From assembly GCA_031289325.1 (NCBI GenBank), contig JAITPS010000178.1:1-5676 (forward strand): 5,676 nt of DNA, written 5' to 3'. The notes under the pieces are model-generated. The model searched no databases. It was given only the letters and a program-made list of their open reading frames with translations, and was not told where the DNA came from. The DNA comes from Candidatus Methanovirga meridionalis (GTDB lineage: Archaea > Methanobacteriota > Methanobacteria > Methanobacteriales > Methanobacteriaceae). The number at the start of each line of letters is the position of its first letter. Position 1 is the stretch's first letter. The translations under genes were made by a program, and so were the position numbers. Below, in pieces: positions 1 through 5,500 of the stretch.

Positions 1-160
1 ATTTATTAAAATTTATTAAAATTTATTTATATTTATTAAAATTTATTTATATTTATTAAAATTTATTAAAATTTATTAAAATTTATTAAAATTTATTTAT
101 ATTATTTGAAATTTATTTATATTAATTAAAATTTATTTATATTATTTGAAATTTAAATTT
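1..160. repeat. AT-only 10-bp-period tandem array
   Basis: Fifteen consecutive 10-base units begin at position 1, with a degenerate sixteenth at 151-160. Unit A is ATTTATTAAA (starts 1, 11, 31, 51, 61, 71, 81). Unit B is ATTTATTTAT (21, 41, 91, 111, 131). Unit C is ATTATTTGAA (101, 141) and unit D is ATTAATTAAA (121). The right half alternates B with C or D, giving a 20-bp higher-order unit; the B-C pair at 91-110 recurs exactly at 131-150. Junctions after units A or D create AAAATTT blocks, four of them consecutive at 10-bp spacing (57-94). Phased A4T3 blocks of this kind are known to bend DNA. The array touches the window edge, so its full length is unknown. No ORF or known mobile-element end is visible in it. 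Confidence 0.9.
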
Positions 161-279
161 ATGGGTTTTTATAAATTAATATTTAAAATTAAATAATTTA
201 ATAAAAAAACTTATCATTTTAAAATTTAAGAACTTTTTCATAAGAACTATTTTTCCATAAGGAATATAATATATTAATT

Positions 280-305
280 ATGTAAAACAATAATGTAAAA
301 CAATA
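280..305. repeat. Perfect 13-bp tandem duplication
   Basis: ATGTAAAACAATA occurs twice head to tail (280-292 and 293-305) with no mismatch. It lies in non-coding sequence about 140 bases before the membrane-protein gene. No function is evident; it is one of several short tandem duplications in the window's gaps. Confidence 0.85.
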
Positions 306-362
306 TAATTTACATCAAAATATTTATTGATATTCTAAATTAAGAAATTTTTAAAACTTTTC

Positions 363-394
363 AAAAACTATCATCATAAAAAACTATCATCATA
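363..394. repeat. Perfect 16-bp tandem duplication upstream of a TATA box
   Basis: AAAAACTATCATCATA is present twice in direct tandem (363-378 and 379-394). The end of the second copy overlaps the start of the candidate TATA box at 393-400, so the duplication occupies the position where archaeal BRE and upstream activator sites normally lie. Whether it binds a factor or is a slippage product cannot be told from one sequence. Confidence 0.85.
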
Positions 395-400
395 TATAAA
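393..400 (+). promoter_or_regulatory. Candidate archaeal TATA box for the membrane-protein gene
   Basis: TATATAAA matches the archaeal TBP-binding consensus closely. Transcription normally starts about 25 bases downstream of the box, predicting a start near 420-424 and a leader of roughly 20-25 bases that still includes the GAGG ribosome site at 436-439. AT-only sequence makes chance matches common, but the spacing to the gene is right. Confidence 0.5.
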
Positions 401-401
401 C

Positions 402-436
402 CAGTGTAATTTTAGTAATGATCAGTGTAATTATAG
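402..436. repeat. Pair of CAGTGTAATT(T/A)TAG direct repeats, 21 bp apart
   Basis: The 14-mer at 402-415 and the one at 423-436 differ at a single base. Their start-to-start distance is 21 bp, two helical turns. The pair straddles the predicted transcription start, and the second copy runs into the ribosome-binding site of the membrane-protein gene. This placement would suit an operator for a repressor, but no cognate regulator is present in the window. Confidence 0.6.
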
Positions 437-445
437 AGGATGAAT

Positions 446-1579
446 ATGAATATAAATAAATACCTATTATTTGGATTAATATTTACTGTTGTTGCATTTT
501 GTTTGTTTTTCACTGATTCTTTAGATCAATATATTCGACCTTTTACTTGGTATATATTAATGGGTTCTTCAAAAGGTAAAGATATTATCTTTTTTGGATT
601 AATTGCATTATTTCTTATTTTACGTGGTCTTTTTTCAAAAAAAATAAAGAATTTTCCTAAATCTGGAAATTATTATCTTAAAATAGCTATTTTTGTCACT
701 ACATTATCTATAATTCTACCTTTATCTCTTGAGGTAATTTTACGATTGAACTTAGGATTAGATATTTTCACAATATTCATTATACCTGAACCTAATTATG
801 CTACAACGAGTTTACTCCATAGTCATATTTTTAAATCTATTGTTGGAGATGTTATAAGTTCAATAATGACCAACATCCCTTCTGGAATTCACACTGGAAG
901 CTCACTCACATATTATGTTCCTTGGATATCAAGAGTAATTATAATTATTTTGCCAGTGTTATTTCTAACATCTTTTTTATCTTTAAAAGATAGATTGGTT
1001 CCATCAAAAATTTTATTAATATTTTCATTAACCTGCACTTTGATTGGAATTTTAGATGGAAATTTGTTTGCAACACCCACTATAATTGGAATTTATGGTA
1101 TTTTAATAGTATTCTTTGATGAAATGCATTTTGATTATATTTTTCTAAGATTGTTTAAAAATAAGAAAATGTTAAATTGTTTTATTGAAAGAAGTAAGGA
1201 GTATAAATTAAAGAAAAAAAAATCCAAGTTTAAAACTATTTTCAAAAGATCTGTTCCACATTTAATTTTAATTTCAATAATATTATTAAGATTAACATTA
1301 TCCTTTGCATGTGCAAACCAAGAATATTATGAAGTTGATTTAATAGAACCTAATTTAGATAATTTGAATTTAAATAATTTAAGTTCTTCTTTAGATGGTC
1401 TTGAGGTCAAATCTTTCTTTTATGAGGATAATAAATTAAAAATTAGATTAGATCCAAATTATAATGAATATGATTTAACAAATAAATTAGCTAAAGCTTT
1501 ATCTAATAAAACTAAAGGATTTTCATTATCTTGGAATGGCTTTTCATTCTTACATTGCGATAAAAATGTTTTTAAGTAA
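446..1579 (+). CDS. Seven-helix membrane protein of unknown function
   Basis: I do not recognise the family. The ATG at 440 overlaps the GAGG ribosome site (436-439), so the second ATG at 446, six bases after it, is the likelier start, giving 377 residues. Hydrophobic segments lie near residues 5-22, 47-62, 78-101, 162-180, 188-206, 210-225 and 271-289. Basic residues follow helices 2, 4 and 6 (for example a Lys/Arg-rich stretch at 249-268), so the positive-inside rule gives N-terminus inside and C-terminus outside. That leaves a roughly 60-residue external loop between helices 3 and 4 containing an His-Ser-His (125-127), and an external tail of about 88 residues rich in Asn, Leu and Asp. There is no classical signal peptide beyond helix 1. 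The next gene, mch, is 183 bases away and has its own TATA-like elements, so co-transcription is not implied. A transporter, enzyme or envelope role is possible, but none is supported. Confidence 0.85.
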   Translation: MNINKYLLFGLIFTVVAFCLFFTDSLDQYIRPFTWYILMGSSKGKDIIFFGLIALFLILRGLFSKKIKNFPKSGNYYLKIAIFVTTLSIILPLSLEVILRLNLGLDIFTIFIIPEPNYATTSLLHSHIFKSIVGDVISSIMTNIPSGIHTGSSLTYYVPWISRVIIIILPVLFLTSFLSLKDRLVPSKILLIFSLTCTLIGILDGNLFATPTIIGIYGILIVFFDEMHFDYIFLRLFKNKKMLNCFIERSKEYKLKKKKSKFKTIFKRSVPHLILISIILLRLTLSFACANQEYYEVDLIEPNLDNLNLNNLSSSLDGLEVKSFFYEDNKLKIRLDPNYNEYDLTNKLAKALSNKTKGFSLSWNGFSFLHCDKNVFK

Positions 1580-1628
1580 TGAATTTATGAATATAAAAAA
1601 TATTTTTAAAAAATTTATAAAATAAATC

Positions 1629-1644
1629 TTTAAATATATAAAAA
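1629..1644 (+). promoter_or_regulatory. Candidate TATA element upstream of mch
   Basis: The stretch TTTAAATATATAAAA is the best TBP-type match between the membrane-protein gene and mch. It predicts a start near 1660-1665 and a leader of about 100 bases. A weaker alternative, AATATAA near 1719-1725, would give a short leader of under 20 bases. The gap also has an imperfect 15-bp direct repeat (1674-1703, each copy starting ATTCATAAAA). The sequence alone cannot decide between the two promoters. Confidence 0.35.
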
Positions 1645-1750
1645 TCAAAACTTTATAATGTTATTAATAATAGATTCATAAAATAAATATTCATAAAAAA
1701 CATAAAAAAAGCTATTGAATATAAGTGTTTTCATAAGAATAAATTTAATT

Positions 1751-1755
1751 GAGGT
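1751..1755 (+). promoter_or_regulatory. Ribosome-binding site that fixes the mch start
   Basis: GAGGT lies seven bases before the ATG at 1763. It rules out the in-frame upstream TTG at 1715, which has no such site and would add 16 residues absent from the family. The same GAGGTAA core precedes the small gene at 3093 with identical spacing. Confidence 0.85.
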
Positions 1756-1762
1756 AAAAAAT

Positions 1763-2725
1763 ATGGTTAGTGTGAATATAGAAGCTAAAAAATTTGTTGA
1801 TATTTTAATTGATGATGCAGAAGAACTTAATGTGGATGTTTCAAAATTAAATAATGGAACAACTATTATAGATTGTGGTGTGAATGTTTCAGGTAGTTTT
1901 GCTGCTGGTGAACTTTATACAGCAGTTTGTCTTGGAGGTTTAGCTCAAGTAGAAGTTTTAATTCCAGGAGATCTATCAGATAATTTATCTTTACCAATTG
2001 TTAGTATTCAAACTGATTTTCCAGCTATTTCCACTTTAGGAGCTCAAAAAGCTGGTTGGTCTGTTAGTGTTGGAGATTTTTTTGCTTTAGGTTCTGGTCC
2101 TGCAAGAGCATTAGCAAAAAAACCTTCAGAAACGTATGATGAAATAGAATATGAAGATGATGCAGATATAGCTATTTTAACTTTAGAAGCTGATAAATTA
2201 CCTAATGAAGATGTCGCTGAACAAATAGCTAAAGAATCTAATGTTAAATCAGAAAATGTTTATCTTCTTGTAGCTCCAACTTCTTCATTGGTTGGTTCTA
2301 TTCAAATAGCTGGAAGAGTTGTTGAAAATGGAACATATAAAATGTTAGAAGCACTTCACTTTGATGTGAAAAAAGTTAAGTTCGCGGCTGGATCAGCTCC
2401 AATAGCACCTATTGACCCAGATCCTTTAAAAGCTATGGGAAAAACTAATGATGCTGTCCTTTTTGGAGGAAGAACATACTATTATCTTGAATCTGAAGAG
2501 GGAGATAATATTAAAGAATTAACTGAAAAATTACCTTCATCCGCTGCTGATGGTTATGGAAAACCTTTCTTCGATGTTTTCAAAGAAGCGAACTTCGATT
2601 TTTATAAAATTGACAAGGGAATGTTTGCACCTGCTGAAGTTGTTATTAATGATTTAAGAACTGGTGAATTATTTAAATCAGGCTATGTTAACACCAACCT
2701 TTTAAAGAAATCATTTGGATTATAA
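1763..2725 (+). CDS. mch: Methenyltetrahydromethanopterin cyclohydrolase
   Basis: This cytoplasmic enzyme reversibly hydrolyses N5,N10-methenyl-tetrahydromethanopterin to N5-formyl-tetrahydromethanopterin. In a hydrogenotrophic methanogen it runs in the direction of methenyl formation, between formyltransferase (Ftr) and methylene-H4MPT dehydrogenase (Mtd/Hmd). The 320-residue length is what the family shows, and the sequence is recognisable throughout. Conserved stretches include DCGVNVSGSFAAGE (38-51), GWSVSVGDFFALGSGPARAL (98-117), GRVVE (184-188), GGRTYY (235-240) and SAADGYGKPFFD (260-271). Arg185 and Glu188 have the same spacing as the catalytic Arg183/Glu186 pair reported for the Archaeoglobus enzyme; that equivalence is inferred by eye. 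The gene looks intact. It stands alone, as mch commonly does, with an oligo-T terminator just downstream. Codon use is strongly AT-biased, like its neighbours. Confidence 0.97.
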   Translation: MVSVNIEAKKFVDILIDDAEELNVDVSKLNNGTTIIDCGVNVSGSFAAGELYTAVCLGGLAQVEVLIPGDLSDNLSLPIVSIQTDFPAISTLGAQKAGWSVSVGDFFALGSGPARALAKKPSETYDEIEYEDDADIAILTLEADKLPNEDVAEQIAKESNVKSENVYLLVAPTSSLVGSIQIAGRVVENGTYKMLEALHFDVKKVKFAAGSAPIAPIDPDPLKAMGKTNDAVLFGGRTYYYLESEEGDNIKELTEKLPSSAADGYGKPFFDVFKEANFDFYKIDKGMFAPAEVVINDLRTGELFKSGYVNTNLLKKSFGL

Positions 2726-2730
2726 AATCC

Positions 2731-2753
2731 TTTTCGATCTTTTTTATATATTT
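2731..2753 (+). terminator. Oligo-T terminator of mch
   Basis: Starting six bases after the mch stop codon, the coding strand has a T4 run, then a T6 run at 2740-2745, then ATATATTT. Archaeal RNA polymerase terminates at such non-template T tracts without a hairpin. None is visible here. Confidence 0.6.
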
Positions 2754-2807
2754 AATGTTAAAGCAATGTAATACTTGCTAAAAAAGAATTAACAAATCTA
2801 TGAAATG

Positions 2808-2836
2808 ATTTTTTTAAATAGTTATTTTTTTAAATA
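2808..2836. repeat. 13-bp direct repeat, 16-bp period
   Basis: ATTTTTTTAAATA occurs at 2808-2820 and again at 2824-2836, separated by GTT. The match is exact. It is non-coding with no obvious role. Confidence 0.8.
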
Positions 2837-2837
2837 A

Positions 2838-2863
2838 AGAATTAAGGAATAGAATTAAGGAAT
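2838..2863. repeat. Perfect 13-bp tandem duplication
   Basis: AGAATTAAGGAAT is repeated head to tail (2838-2850, 2851-2863). Each copy contains AAGGA, a ribosome-site-like motif, but no reading frame of useful length follows. Confidence 0.85.
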
Positions 2864-2891
2864 TAATATGGTTTAAGATGAAAAATTTGAT

Positions 2892-2932
2892 AATTTTTAT
2901 TATAAAAGAATAAATTTTTATTATAAAAGAAT
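2892..2932. repeat. 20-bp direct repeat, 21-bp period
   Basis: The 20-mer AATTTTTATTATAAAAGAAT is found at 2892-2911 and 2913-2932 with one base between. The two copies are identical. The core TTTTTATTATAAAA is TATA-like, so chance promoter activity is conceivable. Confidence 0.85.
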
Positions 2933-3018
2933 GTTAAAATTTTGAAATATAAAATATAATGGTTTATTAAAAAATTTTAGTTCATATAAAATTAGATTAT
3001 ATTCAAATAATAAATATT

Positions 3019-3063
3019 AAAAAATATTTAAAATTAAATAAAAAAAATATTTAAAATTAAATA
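3019..3063. repeat. 22-bp direct repeat carrying duplicated TATA-like elements
   Basis: Identical 22-base copies at 3019-3040 and 3042-3063 (period 23) each contain AATATTTAAAATTAAAT. The TATTTAAA core is a plausible TBP site in both. The second copy predicts a transcription start near 3077, just ahead of the GAGGT ribosome site of the small gene. The first would give a leader about 23 bases longer. The promoter role is an inference; the duplication itself is plain. Confidence 0.8.
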
Positions 3064-3092
3064 ATTTATAAAAATTATGCGAGGTAATTATC

Positions 3093-3383
3093 ATGGAAGA
3101 TAAAGATTTAATAAAAAAATGTGAAGTTGGAAATTTTAATTTAGACAATGATTTAATACAAGGTTGTAAAGTTGTTTTTGAAAATTCTAAAGAACATAAA
3201 GAAGATTTAGGTATTAGTGATGAAGAAGTTCAGACTTATCTTGAAATGGCTGAGAATTTAAAACCTAAAGATGTTACAAGAGCACTTGAAATTGCTCTTA
3301 AAATACAAAGCAGTAAAACTATTAAAGATACCGAACTTAGAAATCAAGCATCAAGATTAATCAGAGCAATAAATATGAGTTAA
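3093..3383 (+). CDS. Small acidic helical protein of unknown function
   Basis: I do not recognise this 96-residue protein. The gene is credible because GAGGT (3081-3085) sits seven bases before the ATG, exactly as in mch, and an oligo-T terminator follows the stop. The product is soluble, with no signal peptide or membrane segment. It is rich in Glu, Asp and Lys, slightly acidic overall, and looks mainly alpha-helical: likely helices fall near residues 18-32, 42-56, 58-73 and 79-94. Cys10 and Cys25 are its only cysteines and are too few for a zinc finger on their own. The Leu/Ile/Ala spacing in the C-terminal half (for example VTRALEIALKIQ, 61-72) suits a helical bundle or a protein-protein interface. 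It is flanked by mch on one side and the convergent ACT-like gene on the other, which gives no functional hint. Confidence 0.8.
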   Translation: MEDKDLIKKCEVGNFNLDNDLIQGCKVVFENSKEHKEDLGISDEEVQTYLEMAENLKPKDVTRALEIALKIQSSKTIKDTELRNQASRLIRAINMS

Positions 3384-3385
3384 AA

Positions 3386-3429
3386 TTTTTAATTCCTATC
3401 TTTTTTTTTTAATTCCTATCTTCTTTTTT
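3386..3429 (+). terminator. Duplicated oligo-T terminator of the small gene
   Basis: Just after the stop at 3383 the motif TTTTTAATTCCTATCTT appears twice with a 20-bp period (from 3386 and from 3406). The first copy leads into a run of ten T (3401-3410), the second into TTCTTTTTT (3421-3429). T tracts on the coding strand are the archaeal termination signal, so the duplication gives two terminators in series between convergent genes. Confidence 0.6.
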
Positions 3430-3466
3430 GTAAATTAAGAAAATAGGCTAAAATTTGATGACATCA

Positions 3467-4120
3467 TTAAAATTTTTTATTTTTTATTTTATTAATATCT
3501 AATTCTGCTGTATTAGCTATTAACATTACAGCCATGACACCTGCTTGTGTTGGATCAGTTATTATAATATCTGCTTCTTTTGTTGCACTTCCAACCATGT
3601 TTAAACTAATAACAACAATATTCTGTTCTTTTTTAATTTTTCTTACAGCTTTGCTTATTTCTCCACCCATTAAAGAACCAGCAAGAACAAGTGCATTAAC
3701 TCTTGGAAGCCTTGTAATTGCATTAATAGCATCAGCAATTTCTTTCTCACCAATAAGAGGAATAGTATCTACACTTATTCTCTCTCCTCTAAGATTGTGT
3801 CTATCTGCTTCTGTAATAGCTCCAGTAGCTACTTGTGAAACTTGAACTCCTCCACCGATAATAATAATTCTTTTCCCATAAATATCTATCAATGAATCAT
3901 GAATTTCAATTGATTTGACAGATTTTAAGGATTCTAAGGTTTTAACTAAATGATCAATATCTTTCACATTTTCTAATTCCAAACTTATAGTTCCTAAATT
4001 ATTTTTTTCAAGGTAAAAATGGATATATGTAATATTTAAATCAATAGAAAATATTTTCTTTGTTATTGCTTCTAAGACTCTTTCTCCATCTGAAATTTTG
4101 ATTGTTGTTGCAATTTTCAT
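3467..4120 (-). CDS. ACT-like domain protein, probable DUF5612 family
   Basis: The protein has 217 residues. The first ~76 have the alternating strand/helix pattern of an ACT-type ligand-binding domain (strands near 2-8, 30-37 and 43-50; helices near 12-22 and 54-65). The rest is a conserved-looking alpha/beta domain. It has a Gly-rich strand-loop RIIIIGGGVQVSQVATGA (84-101), a charged ITEADRHNLRGERISVDTIPLIGE (102-125, key residues Glu104, Asp106, Arg107, His108, Arg111), VLAGSLMGGE (145-154) and ITDPTQAGVMAV (187-198). From memory this matches methanogen proteins annotated as DUF5612; no biochemical role is known to me. ACT domains usually sense amino acids or other small ligands. The start is supported by GGGAG (4131-4127) six bases ahead of the ATG. 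It lies 48 bases downstream of the methyltransferase on the same strand, with no clear terminator between, so it may be partly co-transcribed; a TATA-like AGTATAATAAAA (4160-4149) is also present. Confidence 0.85.
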   Translation of the reverse strand: MKIATTIKISDGERVLEAITKKIFSIDLNITYIHFYLEKNNLGTISLELENVKDIDHLVKTLESLKSVKSIEIHDSLIDIYGKRIIIIGGGVQVSQVATGAITEADRHNLRGERISVDTIPLIGEKEIADAINAITRLPRVNALVLAGSLMGGEISKAVRKIKKEQNIVVISLNMVGSATKEADIIITDPTQAGVMAVMLIANTAELDINKIKNKKF

Positions 4121-4168
4121 TATTAACTCCCTACTTCACTCCACTCTTTTTTATTATACTTCCAAGTG

Positions 4169-5314
4169 TTAGTCTTCATTGCTATCATCCAATTGCTCTA
4201 ATGTGTCAATGATTTTATTTGCTATTTCTTCTATTACAGGAATAGCCACAGAATTTCCAAATTGTTTATATTTCTGTGTATTGCTTATGTTTTTAGGAAA
4301 AGAAAATTTATCTGTGTCATTGTTCATAAAAGCATAACCTACGAATCCTTGAAGTTTACCCCATTCATTAGGTTTCATTAATCTTATTCCTTCACTATTA
4401 ATTGGTGTTTTTTTGCTTTTTACAAAAGTACCCGCAATATCTTCTTGAGGATCGTGAATTAAATTTCTTTCTTTTCCAGATCCTCCAGTTGCTAATAGTG
4501 TATTAGAAATTGGTTCTTTTATTTCAGGTTTATTAACTATTATATAACCAAATCCATTACCTTTAGACATTTGAGAAGCTTTATGTTTTTTTAGTGTTTC
4601 AAGATATCCTTCAGATAAGTAATATTTTAAATCGGCTTTTAACTCTAAAACTTCCTTTAAACTGTTATAAATTGGCGGTTTTTTTCTTTTTTGAGGAAGT
4701 TTTTTAAAATCGATTTTATTTAACTTTGAGTTATATCTTTCTTTATCAAATCCTACAATATAAACACGAGGTCTATTTTGAGGCAATCCGAAATTTTGAG
4801 CATTCAAGACAATGTCTTTTCTATTAAATATAAAAGAATTAGTATTTTCGTTGCCATACAAGTCCTTTTGTTTTTCTATTCCTATGAGGTGATAATTTAA
4901 CTTGTTTATTAATGTATCTAAAATTATTTTAAATGTTTCTCCTTTTTCGTGATTTATTAAACCTTCAACATTTTCCAATAAAAAAGATTTTGGTCTTGTA
5001 GACTTCATGATTTCAGCAATGTGAAAAAATATAGTTCCTTTTAATTTATCTTCAAAGCCTTCTTTCCTACCAACAGCACTAAAAGCTTGACAAGGAAAAC
5101 CAGCTAATAAAATATCATAATCTATGTTTTTTATTAATTTTTTAAAAGCATTCGTAGTAATATCATTCATTGGATTTTCATCATATAAATGTTGATATGT
5201 TTTACAAGCATACTTATCATTTTCAGCAGATAAAACATTAATGGTTTTCCCAGTAAGCTCAAATCCTCGTCTTATACCACCAATACCTGCACAAATATCG
5301 ACTGTTTTATACAT
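4169..5314 (-). CDS. DNA (cytosine-5-)-methyltransferase
   Basis: This enzyme transfers a methyl group from S-adenosylmethionine to C5 of cytosine in a specific DNA site. All key motifs are present in order in its 381 residues: I DICAGIGGIRRGFE (6-19), II with Glu31, IV GFPCQAFS (72-79, catalytic Cys75), VI ENVEGL (114-119), VIII QNFGLPQNRPRVYIVG (173-188), IX RLMKPNEWGKLQGF (311-324) and X QKYKQFGNSVAIPVI (347-361). The target-recognition region is about 190-305 and includes KGNGFGY (251-257) and LLATGGSGKERNLI (273-286). I cannot read the target site from it. The length is normal for single-chain type II enzymes. The start is forced: the ATG at 5314 is two codons after an in-frame TGA, and it lacks the GAGG site seen at other genes. 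No endonuclease gene adjoins it in the window, so it is either solitary or its partner lies beyond the right edge. Confidence 0.96.
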   Translation of the reverse strand: MYKTVDICAGIGGIRRGFELTGKTINVLSAENDKYACKTYQHLYDENPMNDITTNAFKKLIKNIDYDILLAGFPCQAFSAVGRKEGFEDKLKGTIFFHIAEIMKSTRPKSFLLENVEGLINHEKGETFKIILDTLINKLNYHLIGIEKQKDLYGNENTNSFIFNRKDIVLNAQNFGLPQNRPRVYIVGFDKERYNSKLNKIDFKKLPQKRKKPPIYNSLKEVLELKADLKYYLSEGYLETLKKHKASQMSKGNGFGYIIVNKPEIKEPISNTLLATGGSGKERNLIHDPQEDIAGTFVKSKKTPINSEGIRLMKPNEWGKLQGFVGYAFMNNDTDKFSFPKNISNTQKYKQFGNSVAIPVIEEIANKIIDTLEQLDDSNED

Positions 5315-5334
5315 TATTCATCATTTATACTCAT
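5314..5334 (-). other. Possible six-codon upstream ORF overlapping the methyltransferase start
   Basis: On the minus strand an ATG at 5334 reads MSINDE and then TAA, whose last base(s) overlap the methyltransferase ATG as TAATG. Such an overlap could allow termination-reinitiation, which would explain why the methyltransferase has no clear ribosome site. However, the tiny ORF has no ribosome site either, and AT-rich DNA produces such frames by chance. Confidence 0.2.
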
Positions 5335-5466
5335 TTTTTTTTGTTTTAAAATTTTCACTAATTGTATTGTATCTGGTCAAAAAAAATAAAATAATATTAA
5401 TAGAGCTTGAAACCTTAACCAAACTTATAAAATTAAATTATTATCCATGGGCATGTTTAATATTAG

Positions 5467-5474
5467 CATATAAA
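5467..5474 (-). promoter_or_regulatory. Candidate TATA box for the methyltransferase
   Basis: On the minus strand the sequence reads TTTATATG, seven of eight bases matching TTTATATA. It predicts a start near 5445 and a leader of roughly 130 bases, long for an archaeal mRNA, so the call is tentative. The 20-bp direct repeat at 5501-5540 lies about 27 bases upstream of it, where an activator would bind. Confidence 0.3.
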
Positions 5475-5500
5475 CTAATTTTTTTTAAAATAAATATTAT

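Larger units (their letters stand above)
161..445. other. Non-coding leader region of the membrane-protein gene
   Basis: This AT-rich stretch has no credible gene; the longest ATG frame near its start (161-196) is 11 codons with no ribosome site. It holds three direct duplications: a perfect 13-bp pair (280-292/293-305, ATGTAAAACAATA), a perfect 16-bp pair (363-378/379-394) and a 14-bp near-identical pair 21 bp apart (402-415/423-436). The TATA box of the next gene lies at 393-400. No RNA gene or structured riboswitch is apparent. Confidence 0.7.
2726..3092. other. Gene-free gap with four short tandem duplications
   Basis: No credible ORF or RNA gene lies in these 367 bases. After the mch terminator the gap holds four direct duplications, listed separately (2808-2836, 2838-2863, 2892-2932, 3019-3063), with periods of 16, 13, 21 and 23 bp. 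An ATG at 2868 follows an AAGGA-like site but stops after two codons. The end of the gap contains the likely promoter and the GAGGT ribosome site (3081-3085) of the small gene. Confidence 0.75.

Noticed and set aside
1..160. CRISPR array
   Set aside because: The units are continuous 10-mers with no unique spacers; the same objection applies to the 17-bp array at 5559-5676.
161..196. 11-codon ATG frame after the left array
   Set aside because: It has no ribosome site, is very short and has random AT composition.
1596..1607. AAAAATATTTTT palindrome after the membrane-protein gene as a terminator
   Set aside because: The stem is pure A/T with only five T in a row; it may contribute to termination but cannot be called.
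1715..1762. 16-codon N-terminal extension of mch from a TTG
   Set aside because: GAGGT lies immediately before the ATG at 1763, the family starts there, and the extension has no ribosome site.
2762..2779. AGCAA/TTGCT inverted repeat after mch
   Set aside because: A five-pair stem with an eight-base loop is too weak, is not followed by a T tract on either strand, and is likely chance.
3456..3466. TGATG-A-CATCA dyad between the convergent genes
   Set aside because: It is a five-base half-site pair in a convergent terminator gap, with no promoter nearby for a regulator to act on.
3534..3845. 103-codon plus-strand frame inside the ACT-like gene
   Set aside because: It is antisense to a conserved coding domain and has no ribosome site; its hydrophobic composition is a by-product of the opposite frame.
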